Source of the DNA: Streptomyces sp. RP5T
Lineage (GTDB): Bacteria; Actinomycetota; Actinomycetes; Streptomycetales; Streptomycetaceae
NCBI RefSeq assembly: GCF_003933965.1
Contig: NZ_RSAJ01000006.1
Coordinates: forward strand, 1 to 46,823
DNA: 46,823 nucleotides
Reading direction: 5' to 3'
The notes beneath the pieces are model-generated. The model saw only the letters and a list, made by a program, of their open reading frames with translations. It did no database searches and was not told where the DNA came from. Made by a program: the position numbers and the translations under genes. Below, one piece after another: positions 25,441 through 33,711 of this stretch (position 1 is its first letter; each line of letters begins with the position of its first letter).

Positions 25441-26943
25441 ATGCCCAGTGCTGAATCGACGCCAGCGAGCGTGCACGAGTCGGAGCCAGTGCTTCCGACC
25501 AAGGACGACGAGGTCTCCAGGAACGGCAGCGAGTTCATCGGCGGTCCGCTGGGGCGGCGCGCCCTGCTGGGGACCTCCTGGTGGACGCCCGTCCGGATCA
25601 TCGCGCTCGTGGCCATCGGCATGTTCGCGCTCGGCCTGGTCCAGAAGGCGCCCTGCTACAACGGCGGCTGGTTCTTCGGGGCCAGCTCCCAGTACACCCA
25701 CGCGTGCTACTCGGACATCCCGCACCTCTACCAGGGGCGCGGCTTCGCCGACGGGCTCGTCCCGTACTTCGACAAGCTTCCCGGTGACATGCAGTACCTC
25801 GAATACCCGGTGCTGACCGGTGTGTTCATGGAGGTGGCCGCCTGGCTCACGCCGGGGAGCGGCAGCATCCAGGACCAGGAGCAGTGGTACTGGATGGTCA
25901 ACGCCGGGATGCTGATGGTCTGCGCGGCCGTCATCGTCGTCTGCGTCAGCCGTACCCACGCCCGCCGGCCCTGGGACGGTCTCCTGGTCGCCCTGGCGCC
26001 GGCCTTCGCGTTGACCGCCACCATCAACTGGGACCTGCTGGCGGTCGCTCTGACGGCCTCCGCGATGCTGATGTGGGCGCGGGGCCGTTCGCTCGCCTTC
26101 GGGGTCCTCCTGGGGCTCGCCACGGCCGCCAAGCTCTACCCGGTCTTCCTGCTCGGGCCGCTGTTCGTGCTGTGCTGGCGGGCGGGCAAGTGGCGGGACT
26201 TCGGCAAGGCCCTGGGCGGCGCGGTCGTCTCCTGGCTCGTGGTGAACCTGCCGGTGATGTTCTTCGCCTTCGACGGCTGGTCGAAGTTCTACACGTTCAG
26301 CCAGGAGCGGGGCGTGGACTTCGGCTCGTTCTGGCTGATCCTGGCCCAGAACTCCGCCGACCCGCTGAGCACCGAGACCGTCAACACCCTCGCCATGCTG
26401 CTGGTGCTGCTGTGCTGCGCGGGCATCGCGGTGCTGGCCCTGACCGCCCCGCGCCGGCCGCGCTTCGCCCAGCTGGCGTTCCTGATCGTCGCCGTGTTCA
26501 TCCTCACCAACAAGGTCTACTCGCCGCAGTACGTCCTGTGGATGGTGCCGCTGGCCGTACTCGCCCGGCCCAAGTGGCGCGACTTCCTCATCTGGCAGGC
26601 GTGCGAGGTGGCGTACTTCCTGGGGATCTGGATGTACCTCGCGTACACGACCAGCGGCAACGCCCACAAGGGTCTGCCGACCGACGGCTACCACTGGGCC
26701 ATCGGTCTGCATCTGCTGGGCACGGTCTACCTGTGCGCGATGGTTGTGCGCGACATCCTCATGCCGGAACGGGACGTGGTGCGCCGGGCCGGCGACGACG
26801 ATCCCTCAGGTGGCGTGCTCGACGGAGCCGCCGATGTCTTCGTGCTGGGTCCCGCCGCCCATCCACCGCGGCACGCGGCCCACTTCGACGGCCCTCAGGT
26901 GGAGTGGGGCGGAGACCGGGAGTCCACCGACCGTTCGCTCTGA
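25441..26943 (+). CDS. Polytopic glycosyltransferase, GT87-like (polyprenyl-phosphate sugar donor)
   Basis: The preferred start is ATG 25441 with AGGA nearby, giving 500 residues; the open frame extends back through parS site 7, which is unlikely to be coding. About 10-12 membrane helices follow a short cytoplasmic N-terminus. The first large extracellular loop holds YQGRGFADGLVPYFDKLP and LEYPVLTGVFME, whose Asp/Glu-containing character fits GT-C transferases that take mannose from polyprenyl phosphate. NKVYSPQYVLWMVPL is a strongly conserved helix of this group. It follows the class A PBP gene by 108 bp. The acceptor is unknown. Confidence 0.82.
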   Translation: MPSAESTPASVHESEPVLPTKDDEVSRNGSEFIGGPLGRRALLGTSWWTPVRIIALVAIGMFALGLVQKAPCYNGGWFFGASSQYTHACYSDIPHLYQGRGFADGLVPYFDKLPGDMQYLEYPVLTGVFMEVAAWLTPGSGSIQDQEQWYWMVNAGMLMVCAAVIVVCVSRTHARRPWDGLLVALAPAFALTATINWDLLAVALTASAMLMWARGRSLAFGVLLGLATAAKLYPVFLLGPLFVLCWRAGKWRDFGKALGGAVVSWLVVNLPVMFFAFDGWSKFYTFSQERGVDFGSFWLILAQNSADPLSTETVNTLAMLLVLLCCAGIAVLALTAPRRPRFAQLAFLIVAVFILTNKVYSPQYVLWMVPLAVLARPKWRDFLIWQACEVAYFLGIWMYLAYTTSGNAHKGLPTDGYHWAIGLHLLGTVYLCAMVVRDILMPERDVVRRAGDDDPSGGVLDGAADVFVLGPAAHPPRHAAHFDGPQVEWGGDRESTDRSL

Positions 26944-26988
26944 GCGAACGGCCCCCATATGGCGTATGCCGGTTGGGGCACACGCGTG

Positions 26989-27023
26989 AAAGGCCGTGCA
27001 CGGGCATTCCGTGTACGGCCTTT
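26989..27023. terminator. Bidirectional terminator between the GT87 and racemase-like genes
   Basis: A 15-bp stem (26989-27003 with 27009-27023, one G-T pair) with a 5-base loop, flanked by AAA and TTTT, lies between convergent genes. Confidence 0.88.
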
Positions 27024-27062
27024 TCGCTGTGATGCGCGAGGTGCGCGAGGTAGGCGAGGTGC

Positions 27063-28094
27063 TCAGCGGTCGACGATGCGGTCGAACTGCGTGGTGGTGT
27101 GCCGCAGATGGGCCACCAGTTCCTCACCGACCTTCGGCTCCGGGGCGTCCGAGGGCACGAACAGGATGGAGACCTGCATGTGCGGCGGCTCGGCGAACCA
27201 GCGCTGCTTGCCGCCCCAGACGAACGGAGAAAGGTTCCGGTTGACCGTGGCCAGGCCGGCCCGGGCGACGCCCTTGGCGCGCGGCATGACGCCGTGCAGG
27301 GCCTTCGGGGCCTCCAGACCCACCCCGTGCGACGTACCGCCCGCCACGACCACCAGGAAGCCGTCGGAGGCTGCCTTCTGCTGCCGGTAGCCGAAGCGGT
27401 CCCCCTTGGAGACGCGCGTGACGTCCAGGACGGCGCCGCGGTACTCGGTGGCGTCGTGGTCCCCGAGCCACAGCCGGGTCCCGATGCGGGCCCGGAAACG
27501 GGTCTGCGGGAACTGCTGCTGGAGCCGGGCGAGGTCCTCGGCCTTGAGGTGGCTGACGAACATGGTGTGCAGCGGCAGCCGGGCCGCGCGCAGCCGGTCC
27601 ATCCAGCCGATGACCTCCTCGACGGCGTCGGAGCCGTCGGTGCGGTCGAGCGGCAGGTGGATCGCGAAGCCCTCCAGGCGGACGTTCTCTATGGCGGCGT
27701 GCAGCTGCGGCAGGTCCTGCTCGCTGATGCCGTGCCGCTTCATCGAGGACATGACCTCGATGACCACACGGGCGCCCACGAGGCCGTAGACGCCGTCGAT
27801 GGAGGACACCGAGCGGATGACCCGGTCGGGCAGCGGAACCGGCTCCTCGCCGCGCCGGTACGGCGTCAGCACCAGCAGGTCACCGCCGAACCAGTCCTTG
27901 ATCCGCGCGGCCTCGTACGTCGTGCCGACGGCGAGGATGTCCGAGCCCAGCCGGGTGGCCTCCTCCGCCAGCCGCTCGTGCCCGTAGCCGTAGCCGTTGC
28001 CCTTGCAGACCGGGACGAGCCCCGGGAACTGCTCCTGCACGTGCTTGTGGTGCGCCCGCCAGCGCGCGGTGTCGACGTAGAGCGTGAGCGCCAT
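27063..28094 (-). CDS. Alanine-racemase-like PLP-barrel protein without the catalytic-tyrosine motif
   Basis: The 343-residue protein starts at ATG (complement of 28092-28094). The N-terminal barrel has the PLP lysine in VCKGNGYGYG (K31), and RARIGTRLWLG (200-210) matches the pyridine-nitrogen Arg region of alanine racemase. In true racemases the second catalytic base is the Tyr of a GYxDG motif after the barrel; here the corresponding place reads GGTSHG (252-257). A short C-terminal beta domain with PKVGEELVAHL remains. Normal amino-acid racemisation is therefore doubtful. It is just downstream of femX (74 bp), hinting at a role in peptidoglycan cross-bridge supply. It may be co-transcribed with femX. 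Confidence 0.85.
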   Translation of the reverse strand: MALTLYVDTARWRAHHKHVQEQFPGLVPVCKGNGYGYGHERLAEEATRLGSDILAVGTTYEAARIKDWFGGDLLVLTPYRRGEEPVPLPDRVIRSVSSIDGVYGLVGARVVIEVMSSMKRHGISEQDLPQLHAAIENVRLEGFAIHLPLDRTDGSDAVEEVIGWMDRLRAARLPLHTMFVSHLKAEDLARLQQQFPQTRFRARIGTRLWLGDHDATEYRGAVLDVTRVSKGDRFGYRQQKAASDGFLVVVAGGTSHGVGLEAPKALHGVMPRAKGVARAGLATVNRNLSPFVWGGKQRWFAEPPHMQVSILFVPSDAPEPKVGEELVAHLRHTTTQFDRIVDR

Positions 28095-28168
28095 GGCCGG
28101 ACCCGGAACCTTTCTAGTGGCTGCGGTGTATCAGAGGTGTGCGAGCTATTGAAGCGAACGACGCGATG

Positions 28169-29290
28169 TCAGCGGCGCGACATGTAGATGTCGAGCGCCT
28201 TGTGGAGCAGCTTGTTGAGCGGGAAGTCCCACTCGCCGAGGTACTCGGCGGCCTGACCGCCCGTGCCCACCTTGAACTGGATCAGACCGAAGAGGTGGTC
28301 GGTCTCGTCCAGCGAGTCGGAGATGCCCCGCAGGTCGTAGACGGTCGCGCCGAGCGCGTAGGCGTCACGCAGCATCCGCCACTGCATCGCGTTCGAGGGC
28401 CGGACCTCGCGGCCGATGTTGTCGGAGGCGCCGTAGGAGTACCAGACGTGGCCGCCGACGATCAGCATGGTCGCCGCCGACAGGTTCACGCCCTCGTGCC
28501 GGGCGAAGTACAGCCGCATCCGGTTGGGGTCCTCGGTGTTGAGGGCCGTCCACATCCGCTGGAAGTACGACAGCGGGCGCGGCCGGAAGTGGTCGCGCAC
28601 CGCGGTGATCTCGTACAGCCGCTGCCATTCCTCGAGGTCCTGGTAACCGCCCTGGACGACCTCGACGCCGGCCTTCTCGGCCTTCTTGATGTTGCGGCGC
28701 CACAGCTGGTTGAAGTTCTTGTGGACCTCTTCCAGGGACCGGTTCGCGAGCGGCACCTGGTAGACGTAGCGGGGCTGGACGTCACCGAAGCCGGCTCCCC
28801 CGTCCTCACCCTGCTGCCAGCCCATACGGCGCAGCTTGTCGGCGACCTCGAAGGCACGCGGCTCGATGAAGTCCGCCTCGATGTCCCGCAGGCGCTTCAC
28901 GTCCGGGTTCTGGATGCCCGCCTTGATGGACGTGGCCTCCCAACGCCGGATGATCACCGGAGGGCCCATCTTCACGGAGAACGCGCCCTGGTGCTTGAGG
29001 TGCGCGAGCATCGGTTCCAGCCACTCGGTCAGATTCGGCGCGAACCAGTTGATGACCGGGCCCTCGGGCAGATAGGCGAGATAGCGCTTGATCTTGGGCA
29101 GCTGACGGTAGAGGACCAGGCCCGCGCCGACCAGCTCGCCGGTCTTCTCGTCGAACCAGCCGAGGCTCTCGGAGCGCCACTCCGCCTTGACGTCTGCCCA
29201 GGCAGGAACCTGCATGTGGCTCGCCGAGGGCAGGCTCTGGATGTATGCCAGATGCTGCTCGCGGCTGATCGTCCTCAGGGTCAGGCTCAT
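28169..29290 (-). CDS. femX: FemX-type lipid II aminoacyltransferase
   Basis: The 373-residue protein starts at ATG (complement of 29288-29290). It has the tandem GNAT folds of the FemABX family, including YLAYLPEGPVINW, RRNIKKAEKAGVEV (about 200-213) and the C-terminal GATVYDLRGISDSLDE and LIQFKVGTGG. The family moves an amino acid from aminoacyl-tRNA onto the lysine or LL-diaminopimelate side chain of the peptidoglycan precursor; in Streptomyces FemX adds the first glycine. No inserted coiled coil is present, as in FemX rather than FemA. It lies upstream of the racemase-like gene. Confidence 0.92.
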   Translation of the reverse strand: MSLTLRTISREQHLAYIQSLPSASHMQVPAWADVKAEWRSESLGWFDEKTGELVGAGLVLYRQLPKIKRYLAYLPEGPVINWFAPNLTEWLEPMLAHLKHQGAFSVKMGPPVIIRRWEATSIKAGIQNPDVKRLRDIEADFIEPRAFEVADKLRRMGWQQGEDGGAGFGDVQPRYVYQVPLANRSLEEVHKNFNQLWRRNIKKAEKAGVEVVQGGYQDLEEWQRLYEITAVRDHFRPRPLSYFQRMWTALNTEDPNRMRLYFARHEGVNLSAATMLIVGGHVWYSYGASDNIGREVRPSNAMQWRMLRDAYALGATVYDLRGISDSLDETDHLFGLIQFKVGTGGQAAEYLGEWDFPLNKLLHKALDIYMSRR

Positions 29291-29469
29291 TCGGGGCGCT
29301 CCTCGGGCTGGTGTGTCCCCATGGGTACAGGGGCTCCGGCTCTCGCGCCGAAGCCTACTGCGCCTTGCGAGCGCCCTGGCTGGGCGTACGGAACCCGCGC
29401 CTCGGCTCGGGGGCCGCCGAGGCGTTCCGTGGTGCTTTGGGTGGTGTCAGGTGGGCAGTGCCCGCGGCG

Positions 29470-29784
29470 TCAGCTGATGACCCCGCCGAAGAGACCTCCG
29501 TGCGCCATGCCGAGGAAGAATCCGACCGCGGCGGCGCCGAGGCCCAGGATCAGCCCGAAGCGCTCCCGGGTGGTCTCCGAGATCCACTGGCCGTACGCGC
29601 CGGTGAGGATGCCCACCAGGCCGGTCCAGGAGCTGAGCAGGTGCAGGTCGTCGAACATCGCCGAGACGAAGGCCGTGATCCCCAGCACCAGGGTCACCGC
29701 GAGCAGCGTGTCCTGGAGGGGGTGGGGCTTTCCGTCCGTGGCGAAGAGGCCTCCGGCGGTGTTGGGTCGCATTGCCTGTGCCAT
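29470..29784 (-). CDS. Small four-helix membrane protein of unknown function
   Basis: The start is ATG (complement of 29782-29784) behind CAGGAGGT, giving 104 residues. After MAQAMRPNTAGG come about three membrane helices (LLAVTLVLGITAFVSAMF, WTGLVGILTGAYG, FGLILGLGAAAVGFFLGMAHG). I do not recognise a named family, but a protein of this kind sits between femX and rpsF in Streptomyces. It lies 179 bp upstream of femX on the same strand. Confidence 0.8.
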   Translation of the reverse strand: MAQAMRPNTAGGLFATDGKPHPLQDTLLAVTLVLGITAFVSAMFDDLHLLSSWTGLVGILTGAYGQWISETTRERFGLILGLGAAAVGFFLGMAHGGLFGGVIS

Positions 29785-29865
29785 AGGGCACCTCCTGCGG
29801 AAGACGGCGCACCGTAGCGCCATACACACCCGATGGGTACAGAGTGGCCGCCCTCGGGGCCGGAT

Positions 29866-29895
29866 TTCAACCGGAAGCCGGTGTGCGGGTAGTCT
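29866..29895 (+). promoter_or_regulatory. Candidate rpsF operon promoter
   Basis: TTCAAC (29866-29871) and TAGTCT (29890-29895) are separated by 18 bp. Transcription would start near 29902, giving a leader of about 145 nt before rpsF. Confidence 0.5.
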
Positions 29896-30000
29896 GTACC
29901 GTCTGCACGGTGTCTGCCCATGTCACGACCGGGTCTACCGCGAGGAAGCCCCGATTGTCAGTGGCGGCCGATACCGTTGCGTACGCATCACAACCCTCCT

Positions 30001-30019
30001 GCCACGGAACGACCGTGGC
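30001..30019 (+). promoter_or_regulatory. Hairpin in the rpsF leader
   Basis: GCCACGG (30001-30007) and CCGTGGC (30013-30019) form a perfect 7-bp stem 12 nt before the AAAGGAGGT ribosome site. Many bacteria have an rpsF leader bound by the S6:S18 complex; whether this hairpin is part of one is open. Confidence 0.35.
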
Positions 30020-30047
30020 CGTTGAGTCCAAAGGAGGTGGGTTCCAC

Positions 30048-30338
30048 ATGCGTCATTACGAGGTGATGGTCATCCTCGACCCCGATCTGGAGGAGCGCGC
30101 TGTCGCCCCCCTGATCGAGAACTTCCTCTCCGTCGTCCGTGAGGGCAACGGCAAGGTGGAGAAGGTCGACACCTGGGGCCGTCGTCGGCTCTCGTACGAG
30201 ATCAAGAAGAAGCCCGAGGGCATCTACTCGGTCATCGACCTGCAGGCCGAGCCTGCGGTCGTCAAGGAGCTCGACCGCCAGCTGAACCTGAACGAGTCGG
30301 TCCTCCGGACCAAGGTCCTCCGCCCCGAGACCCACTGA
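30048..30338 (+). CDS. rpsF: 30S ribosomal protein S6
   Basis: The 96-residue protein starts at ATG 30048 after AAAGGAGGT. It begins [19 protein letters not shown] and contains [18 protein letters not shown], typical of S6. S6 pairs with S18 on the small-subunit platform, and rpsR lies two genes downstream in the same operon. A longer open frame upstream (from 29844) is leader, not coding. Confidence 0.97.
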   Translation: MRHYEVMVILDPDLEERAVAPLIENFLSVVREGNGKVEKVDTWGRRRLSYEIKKKPEGIYSVIDLQAEPAVVKELDRQLNLNESVLRTKVLRPETH

Positions 30339-30415
30339 GCTCTCCAGCTCGGTTGATCCCGGGATCCGAGTAGCAGCAACCAAGCAGCCAGAGCAAACCC
30401 GCCGAGAGGTTCCCC

Positions 30416-31012
30416 ATGGCAGGCGAGACCGTCATCACGGTCGTCGGCAATCTTGTCGACGACCCCGAGCTGCGCTTCACCCCTTCCGGTGCGGCGGTCG
30501 CGAAGTTCCGTGTCGCGTCCACCCCCCGCACCTTCGACCGTCAGACGAACGAGTGGAAGGACGGCGAGAGCCTGTTCCTGACCTGCTCGGTCTGGCGTCA
30601 GGCGGCGGAGAACGTCGCCGAGTCGCTCCAGCGAGGCATGCGCGTCATCGTGCAGGGCCGGCTGAAGCAGCGGTCCTACGAGGACCGTGAGGGCGTCAAG
30701 CGCACGGTCTACGAGCTGGACGTCGAGGAAGTCGGCGCCAGCCTGCGCAGTGCCACGGCCAAGGTCACCAAGACGTCCGGCGGTGCCGGTCGTGGTGGCC
30801 AGGGCGGTTACGGCGGCGGTGGCGCCGGCGGCCAGGGTGGCGGCGGCTGGGGCGGTGGCCCCGGCGGCGGTCAGCAGGGCGGCGGCGCTCCTGCCGACGA
30901 CCCGTGGGCGACCGGCGCTCCCGCCGGTGGCAACCAGGGCGGTGGCGGCGGCTGGGGTGGAAACTCCGGCGGCGGCGGTGGCGGCGGCTACTCGGACGAG
31001 CCCCCCTTCTAG
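30416..31012 (+). CDS. ssb: Single-stranded DNA-binding protein
   Basis: The 198-residue protein starts at ATG 30416 behind GAGAGG. The OB fold occupies about residues 1-110 ([18 protein letters not shown] to VEEVGASL). A very Gly-rich linker of about 75 residues ([16 protein letters not shown]) leads to the acidic C-terminal tip DEPPF that recruits replication and repair partners. The position between rpsF and rpsR is the standard arrangement. This is the main replicative SSB paralogue, as shown by its intact C-terminal tip. Confidence 0.96.
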   Translation: MAGETVITVVGNLVDDPELRFTPSGAAVAKFRVASTPRTFDRQTNEWKDGESLFLTCSVWRQAAENVAESLQRGMRVIVQGRLKQRSYEDREGVKRTVYELDVEEVGASLRSATAKVTKTSGGAGRGGQGGYGGGGAGGQGGGGWGGGPGGGQQGGGAPADDPWATGAPAGGNQGGGGGWGGNSGGGGGGGYSDEPPF

Positions 31013-31069
31013 GCCTTCGGCCGAGGGGTGGGTCGTACCCACACTTCTTGATCACACAGGAGAAACACC

Positions 31070-31306
31070 ATGGCGAAGCCGCCTGTGCGCAAGCCTAAGA
31101 AGAAGGTCTGCGCTTTCTGCAAGGACAAGGTCACGTACGTGGACTACAAGGACACGAACATGCTGCGGAAGTTCATTTCCGACCGCGGCAAGATCCGTGC
31201 CCGCCGCGTGACCGGCAACTGCACGCAGCACCAGCGTGACGTCGCCACGGCCGTCAAGAACAGCCGTGAGATGGCGCTGCTGCCCTACACCTCCACCGCG
31301 CGATAA
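31070..31306 (+). CDS. rpsR: 30S ribosomal protein S18, zinc-ribbon (C+) type
   Basis: The 78-residue protein starts at ATG 31070 after CAGGAGAAA. The sequence CAFCKDK and NCTQHQR supplies the cysteines (and His) of the zinc-binding C+ form of S18. The S18 core is [17 protein letters not shown]. Streptomyces usually keeps a second, cysteine-less S18 elsewhere under Zur control for zinc starvation. This copy is the zinc-replete form in its usual operon. Confidence 0.96.
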   Translation: MAKPPVRKPKKKVCAFCKDKVTYVDYKDTNMLRKFISDRGKIRARRVTGNCTQHQRDVATAVKNSREMALLPYTSTAR

Positions 31307-31324
31307 GGGAAGGGTGACCGACTA

Positions 31325-31771
31325 ATGAAGATCATCCTCACCCACGAGGTCTCCGGCCTCGGTGCCGCGGGCGACGTCGTCGACGTCAAGGACGGTTACG
31401 CTCGCAACTACCTGATCCCGCGGAACTTCGCGATCCGTTGGACCAAGGGTGGCGAGAAGGACGTCGAGCAGATCCGTCGTGCTCGCAAGATCCACGAGAT
31501 CCAGACCATCGAGCAGGCCAACCAGGTGAAGGCCCAGCTTGAGGGCGTCAAGGTCCGCCTGGCCGTCCGCTCCGGCGACGCCGGTCGTCTCTTCGGTTCC
31601 GTCACCCCGGCCGACATCGCTTCCGCGATCAAGGCTTCCGGTGGCCCCGAGGTCGACAAGCGCCGCATCGAGCTGGGCTCGCCGATCAAGACGCTGGGCG
31701 CCCACGAGACGTCCGTGCGTCTGCACCCCGAGGTTGCCGCCAAGGTCAACATCGAGGTCGTCGCGGCCTGA
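31325..31771 (+). CDS. rplI: 50S ribosomal protein L9
   Basis: The 148-residue protein starts at ATG 31325 and begins [20 protein letters not shown], with the signature [16 protein letters not shown]. Its long connecting helix ([10 protein letters not shown] region) and C-terminal domain are complete. It is the last gene of rpsF-ssb-rpsR-rplI and is followed by a strong terminator at 31799-31832. Confidence 0.97.
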   Translation: MKIILTHEVSGLGAAGDVVDVKDGYARNYLIPRNFAIRWTKGGEKDVEQIRRARKIHEIQTIEQANQVKAQLEGVKVRLAVRSGDAGRLFGSVTPADIASAIKASGGPEVDKRRIELGSPIKTLGAHETSVRLHPEVAAKVNIEVVAA

Positions 31772-31798
31772 CCGCTGCGCGTGGCTTGAGCAGTGGTG

Positions 31799-31832
31799 AG
31801 AGGGGCCGTACCCAGCGAGGTACGGCCCCTCT
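31799..31832 (+). terminator. Terminator after rplI
   Basis: A perfect 13-bp stem (31799-31811 with 31820-31832) with an 8-base loop lies 28 bases after the rplI stop. Confidence 0.9.
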
Positions 31833-31869
31833 TGCGTGCCTTGGTGCAGGTCGTCGTGGGGCTTCCCGT

Positions 31870-31883
31870 GTTTCACGTGAAAC
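31870..31883. other. parS site 8 (perfect)
   Basis: GTTTCACGTGAAAC lies between the convergent rplI and MATE genes, 15 bases before site 9. Confidence 0.93.
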
Positions 31884-31898
31884 AGGACGGCTCATGGT

Positions 31899-31912
31899 GT
31901 TTCACGTGAAAC
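31899..31912. other. parS site 9 (perfect)
   Basis: GTTTCACGTGAAAC lies 29 bp (start to start) from site 8, on the same face after about three helical turns, and 2 bases from the MATE stop codon at 31915. Confidence 0.93.
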
Positions 31913-31914
31913 GG

Positions 31915-33252
31915 TCAACGGGTCGCGCCGGTGACGATCCAGCGGCCCGAACGGGTGCGTAGCCAGAGCGTCAGCATCCGGATCAGCATCATCACCGTCA
32001 TCGCTGCCCACAGGGCGGTGAGACCGCCATCCAGAACGGGCACGAGGAGCGCCGCCGGGGCGAACGCGGCCAGGGTGATCACCATGGCCCAGGCGAGGTA
32101 GGGCCCATCGCCGGCTCCCATCAGGACACCGTCCAGGACGAAGACGACACCGCAGATCGGTTGGGAGAGAGCCACGATCACCAGAGCGGGCAGGGCGGTG
32201 TCCGTGACCGTGGAGTCACTGGTGAACAAGGGAAGGAACAGCGGGCGGGAGAGTACGACCAGCACGCCGAGGCCGACACCGACCGCGATGCCCCACTCGA
32301 CCATCCGACGACATGACTGTCGTGCCCCTTCGGTGTCTCCGGCGCCCAGATAGCGACCGATGATGGCCTGCCCGGCGATGGCGATGGCATCCAGGGCGAA
32401 GGCGAGCAGGCTCCACAGGGACAGGATGATCTGGTGGGCGGCGATGTCGGCGTCTCCCAGACGGGCTGCGACGGCCGTGGCGATCATCAGGATCGCTCTC
32501 AGGGAGAGCGTGCGGACCAGCAGAGGGACACCGGCTTGGGCGGAGGCCCTGATCCCTGCGGCGTCAGGACGCAAGGAGGCGCCATGGCGGCGGGCTCCCC
32601 GGATGACGACCACGAGGTAGGCCGCGGCCATGCCGCACTGGGCGATGACGGTGCCCCAGGCGGAGCCCGCGATGCCGAGGTCGGCGCCGTAGACGAGGCC
32701 TGCGTTGAGGACGCCATTGGCCACGAAGCCGGCGATGGCGACGTAGAGAGGGGTCTTGGTGTCCTGGAGCCCGCGGAGTACGCCGGTCGAGGCGAGCACC
32801 ACCAGCATGGCCGGGACGCCGAGGGCCGAGATCCGCAGGTAGGTCGTCGCGTAGGGGGCGGCGGTGTCGGAGGCTCCGAAGAGTTCCACGAGCGACGGGG
32901 CCGTGGGAAGGACGACGGCGATGACAACTGCCCCGAGCAGCAGTGCCAGCCAGATGCCGTCCATGCCCTGCCGGATGGCGGCCTGGAGGTCGCCCGCTCC
33001 TACCCGGCGAGCAACGGCTGCGGTGGTGGCGTAGGCGAGGAAGACGAAGACACTGACGGCCGTCATGAGGAGGGCCGAGGCGATGCCGAGTCCGGCGAGT
33101 TGGGCGGTGCCCAGATGGCCGACGATCGCGCTGTCGGCCATGACGAAAAGGGGCTCGGCGACCAGCGCGCCGAAGGCCGGGACGGCGAGCGCGACGATCT
33201 CGCGGTCGTGCTGTCGGCGGGTGGCCTTGGGAGTCGCGGGCGCCTGTGTCAT
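31915..33252 (-). CDS. MATE-family multidrug/cation exporter (DinF-like)
   Basis: From ATG (complement of 33250-33252) the product has 445 residues; a GTG 9 bases upstream is possible. It begins TQAPATPKATRRQHDREIVA, then LAVPAFGALVAEPLFVMADSAIVGHLGTAQLAG, the typical first helices of the DinF/NorM group, and has about 12 membrane helices with a repeated halves structure (AGLGIASALLM and ALDAIAIAGQAIIGRYLG). Such proteins export drugs or toxic cations by Na+ or H+ antiport. No Shine-Dalgarno sequence is visible and a promoter ends 7 bases before the start, so the mRNA is probably leaderless. Confidence 0.9.
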   Translation of the reverse strand: MTQAPATPKATRRQHDREIVALAVPAFGALVAEPLFVMADSAIVGHLGTAQLAGLGIASALLMTAVSVFVFLAYATTAAVARRVGAGDLQAAIRQGMDGIWLALLLGAVVIAVVLPTAPSLVELFGASDTAAPYATTYLRISALGVPAMLVVLASTGVLRGLQDTKTPLYVAIAGFVANGVLNAGLVYGADLGIAGSAWGTVIAQCGMAAAYLVVVIRGARRHGASLRPDAAGIRASAQAGVPLLVRTLSLRAILMIATAVAARLGDADIAAHQIILSLWSLLAFALDAIAIAGQAIIGRYLGAGDTEGARQSCRRMVEWGIAVGVGLGVLVVLSRPLFLPLFTSDSTVTDTALPALVIVALSQPICGVVFVLDGVLMGAGDGPYLAWAMVITLAAFAPAALLVPVLDGGLTALWAAMTVMMLIRMLTLWLRTRSGRWIVTGATR

Positions 33253-33259
33253 GTGCACC

Positions 33260-33289
33260 AATCTAATCGTCCACAGGTAAGTGATGCAA
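33260..33289 (-). promoter_or_regulatory. Candidate MATE-gene promoter (leaderless)
   Basis: On the minus strand TTGCAT (33284-33289) and TAGATT (33260-33265) are 18 bp apart. The -10 ends 7 bases before the ATG, so transcription would begin at the start codon. A DnaA box (33267-33275) lies in the spacer. Confidence 0.6.
33267..33275 (+). promoter_or_regulatory. DnaA box in the MATE promoter spacer
   Basis: TCGTCCACA fits the degenerate Streptomyces DnaA box (T/C)(T/C)(G/A/C)TCCACA. It lies between the -35 and -10 of the MATE promoter. Confidence 0.5.
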
Positions 33290-33440
33290 TGCGGTCGAGA
33301 CCCTTACTCGTGTTCGGGTGGTGTGCACAGCTGTGTACAGTTCGAACTGATCTTGAGCCGACCGGGAAAGTTTTTCTTCTGCACAGCCAGTGGATGGCGA
33401 AGGCGCAGGTCAGGGCGGCTCTGTGGGAATGATGGGGAGC

Positions 33441-33529
33441 TTGTTCACAGGGCTGTCCACCGGGTCGTGCACAGGTTTTGAGCAGTTCTCCACAGCATCC
33501 GGGCCGTCGTCCACATGGCCTGTGGATAA
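33441..33529. promoter_or_regulatory. DnaA-box cluster upstream of dnaB
   Basis: Three boxes fit the Streptomyces consensus: TTCTCCACA (33486-33494), TCGTCCACA (33507-33515) and, on the other strand, TTATCCACA (33521-33529). Three more have one mismatch: TTGTTCACA (33441-33449), CTGTCCACC (33453-33461) and TCGTGCACA (33465-33473). Six boxes in 89 bp is far above chance. Oriented groups of this kind bind DnaA strongly in S. coelicolor. Confidence 0.7.
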
Positions 33530-33711
33530 CCAGATTGGCTGACGGTGCCCGCGGGCCTACGGTGGTCCGGCGCCCGCTCCGTTCGTCGGCTGGGAAACCA
33601 TCACAAAACCGACGCGCCAGAACCGGAGTTGGGCGTCTCATTTGTCAGTGCCGTGCCGTAGAACTGAGAAGCACGGCGAGGTCCGCTCGGCGGACGGGAG
33701 GAGGTGGCTCG

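Larger units (their letters stand above)
33253..33711. promoter_or_regulatory. MATE-dnaB divergent intergenic region
   Basis: This 459-base region has the MATE promoter at its left end (33260-33289, minus) and a group of DnaA boxes between 33267 and 33529. The part nearest dnaB (33530-33711) is ordinary leader with the GGGAGGAGG ribosome site at its end. The stretch 33361-33385 has an AT-rich run (AAAGTTTTTCTTCT). An open frame through it in phase with dnaB is not considered coding. Confidence 0.6.
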
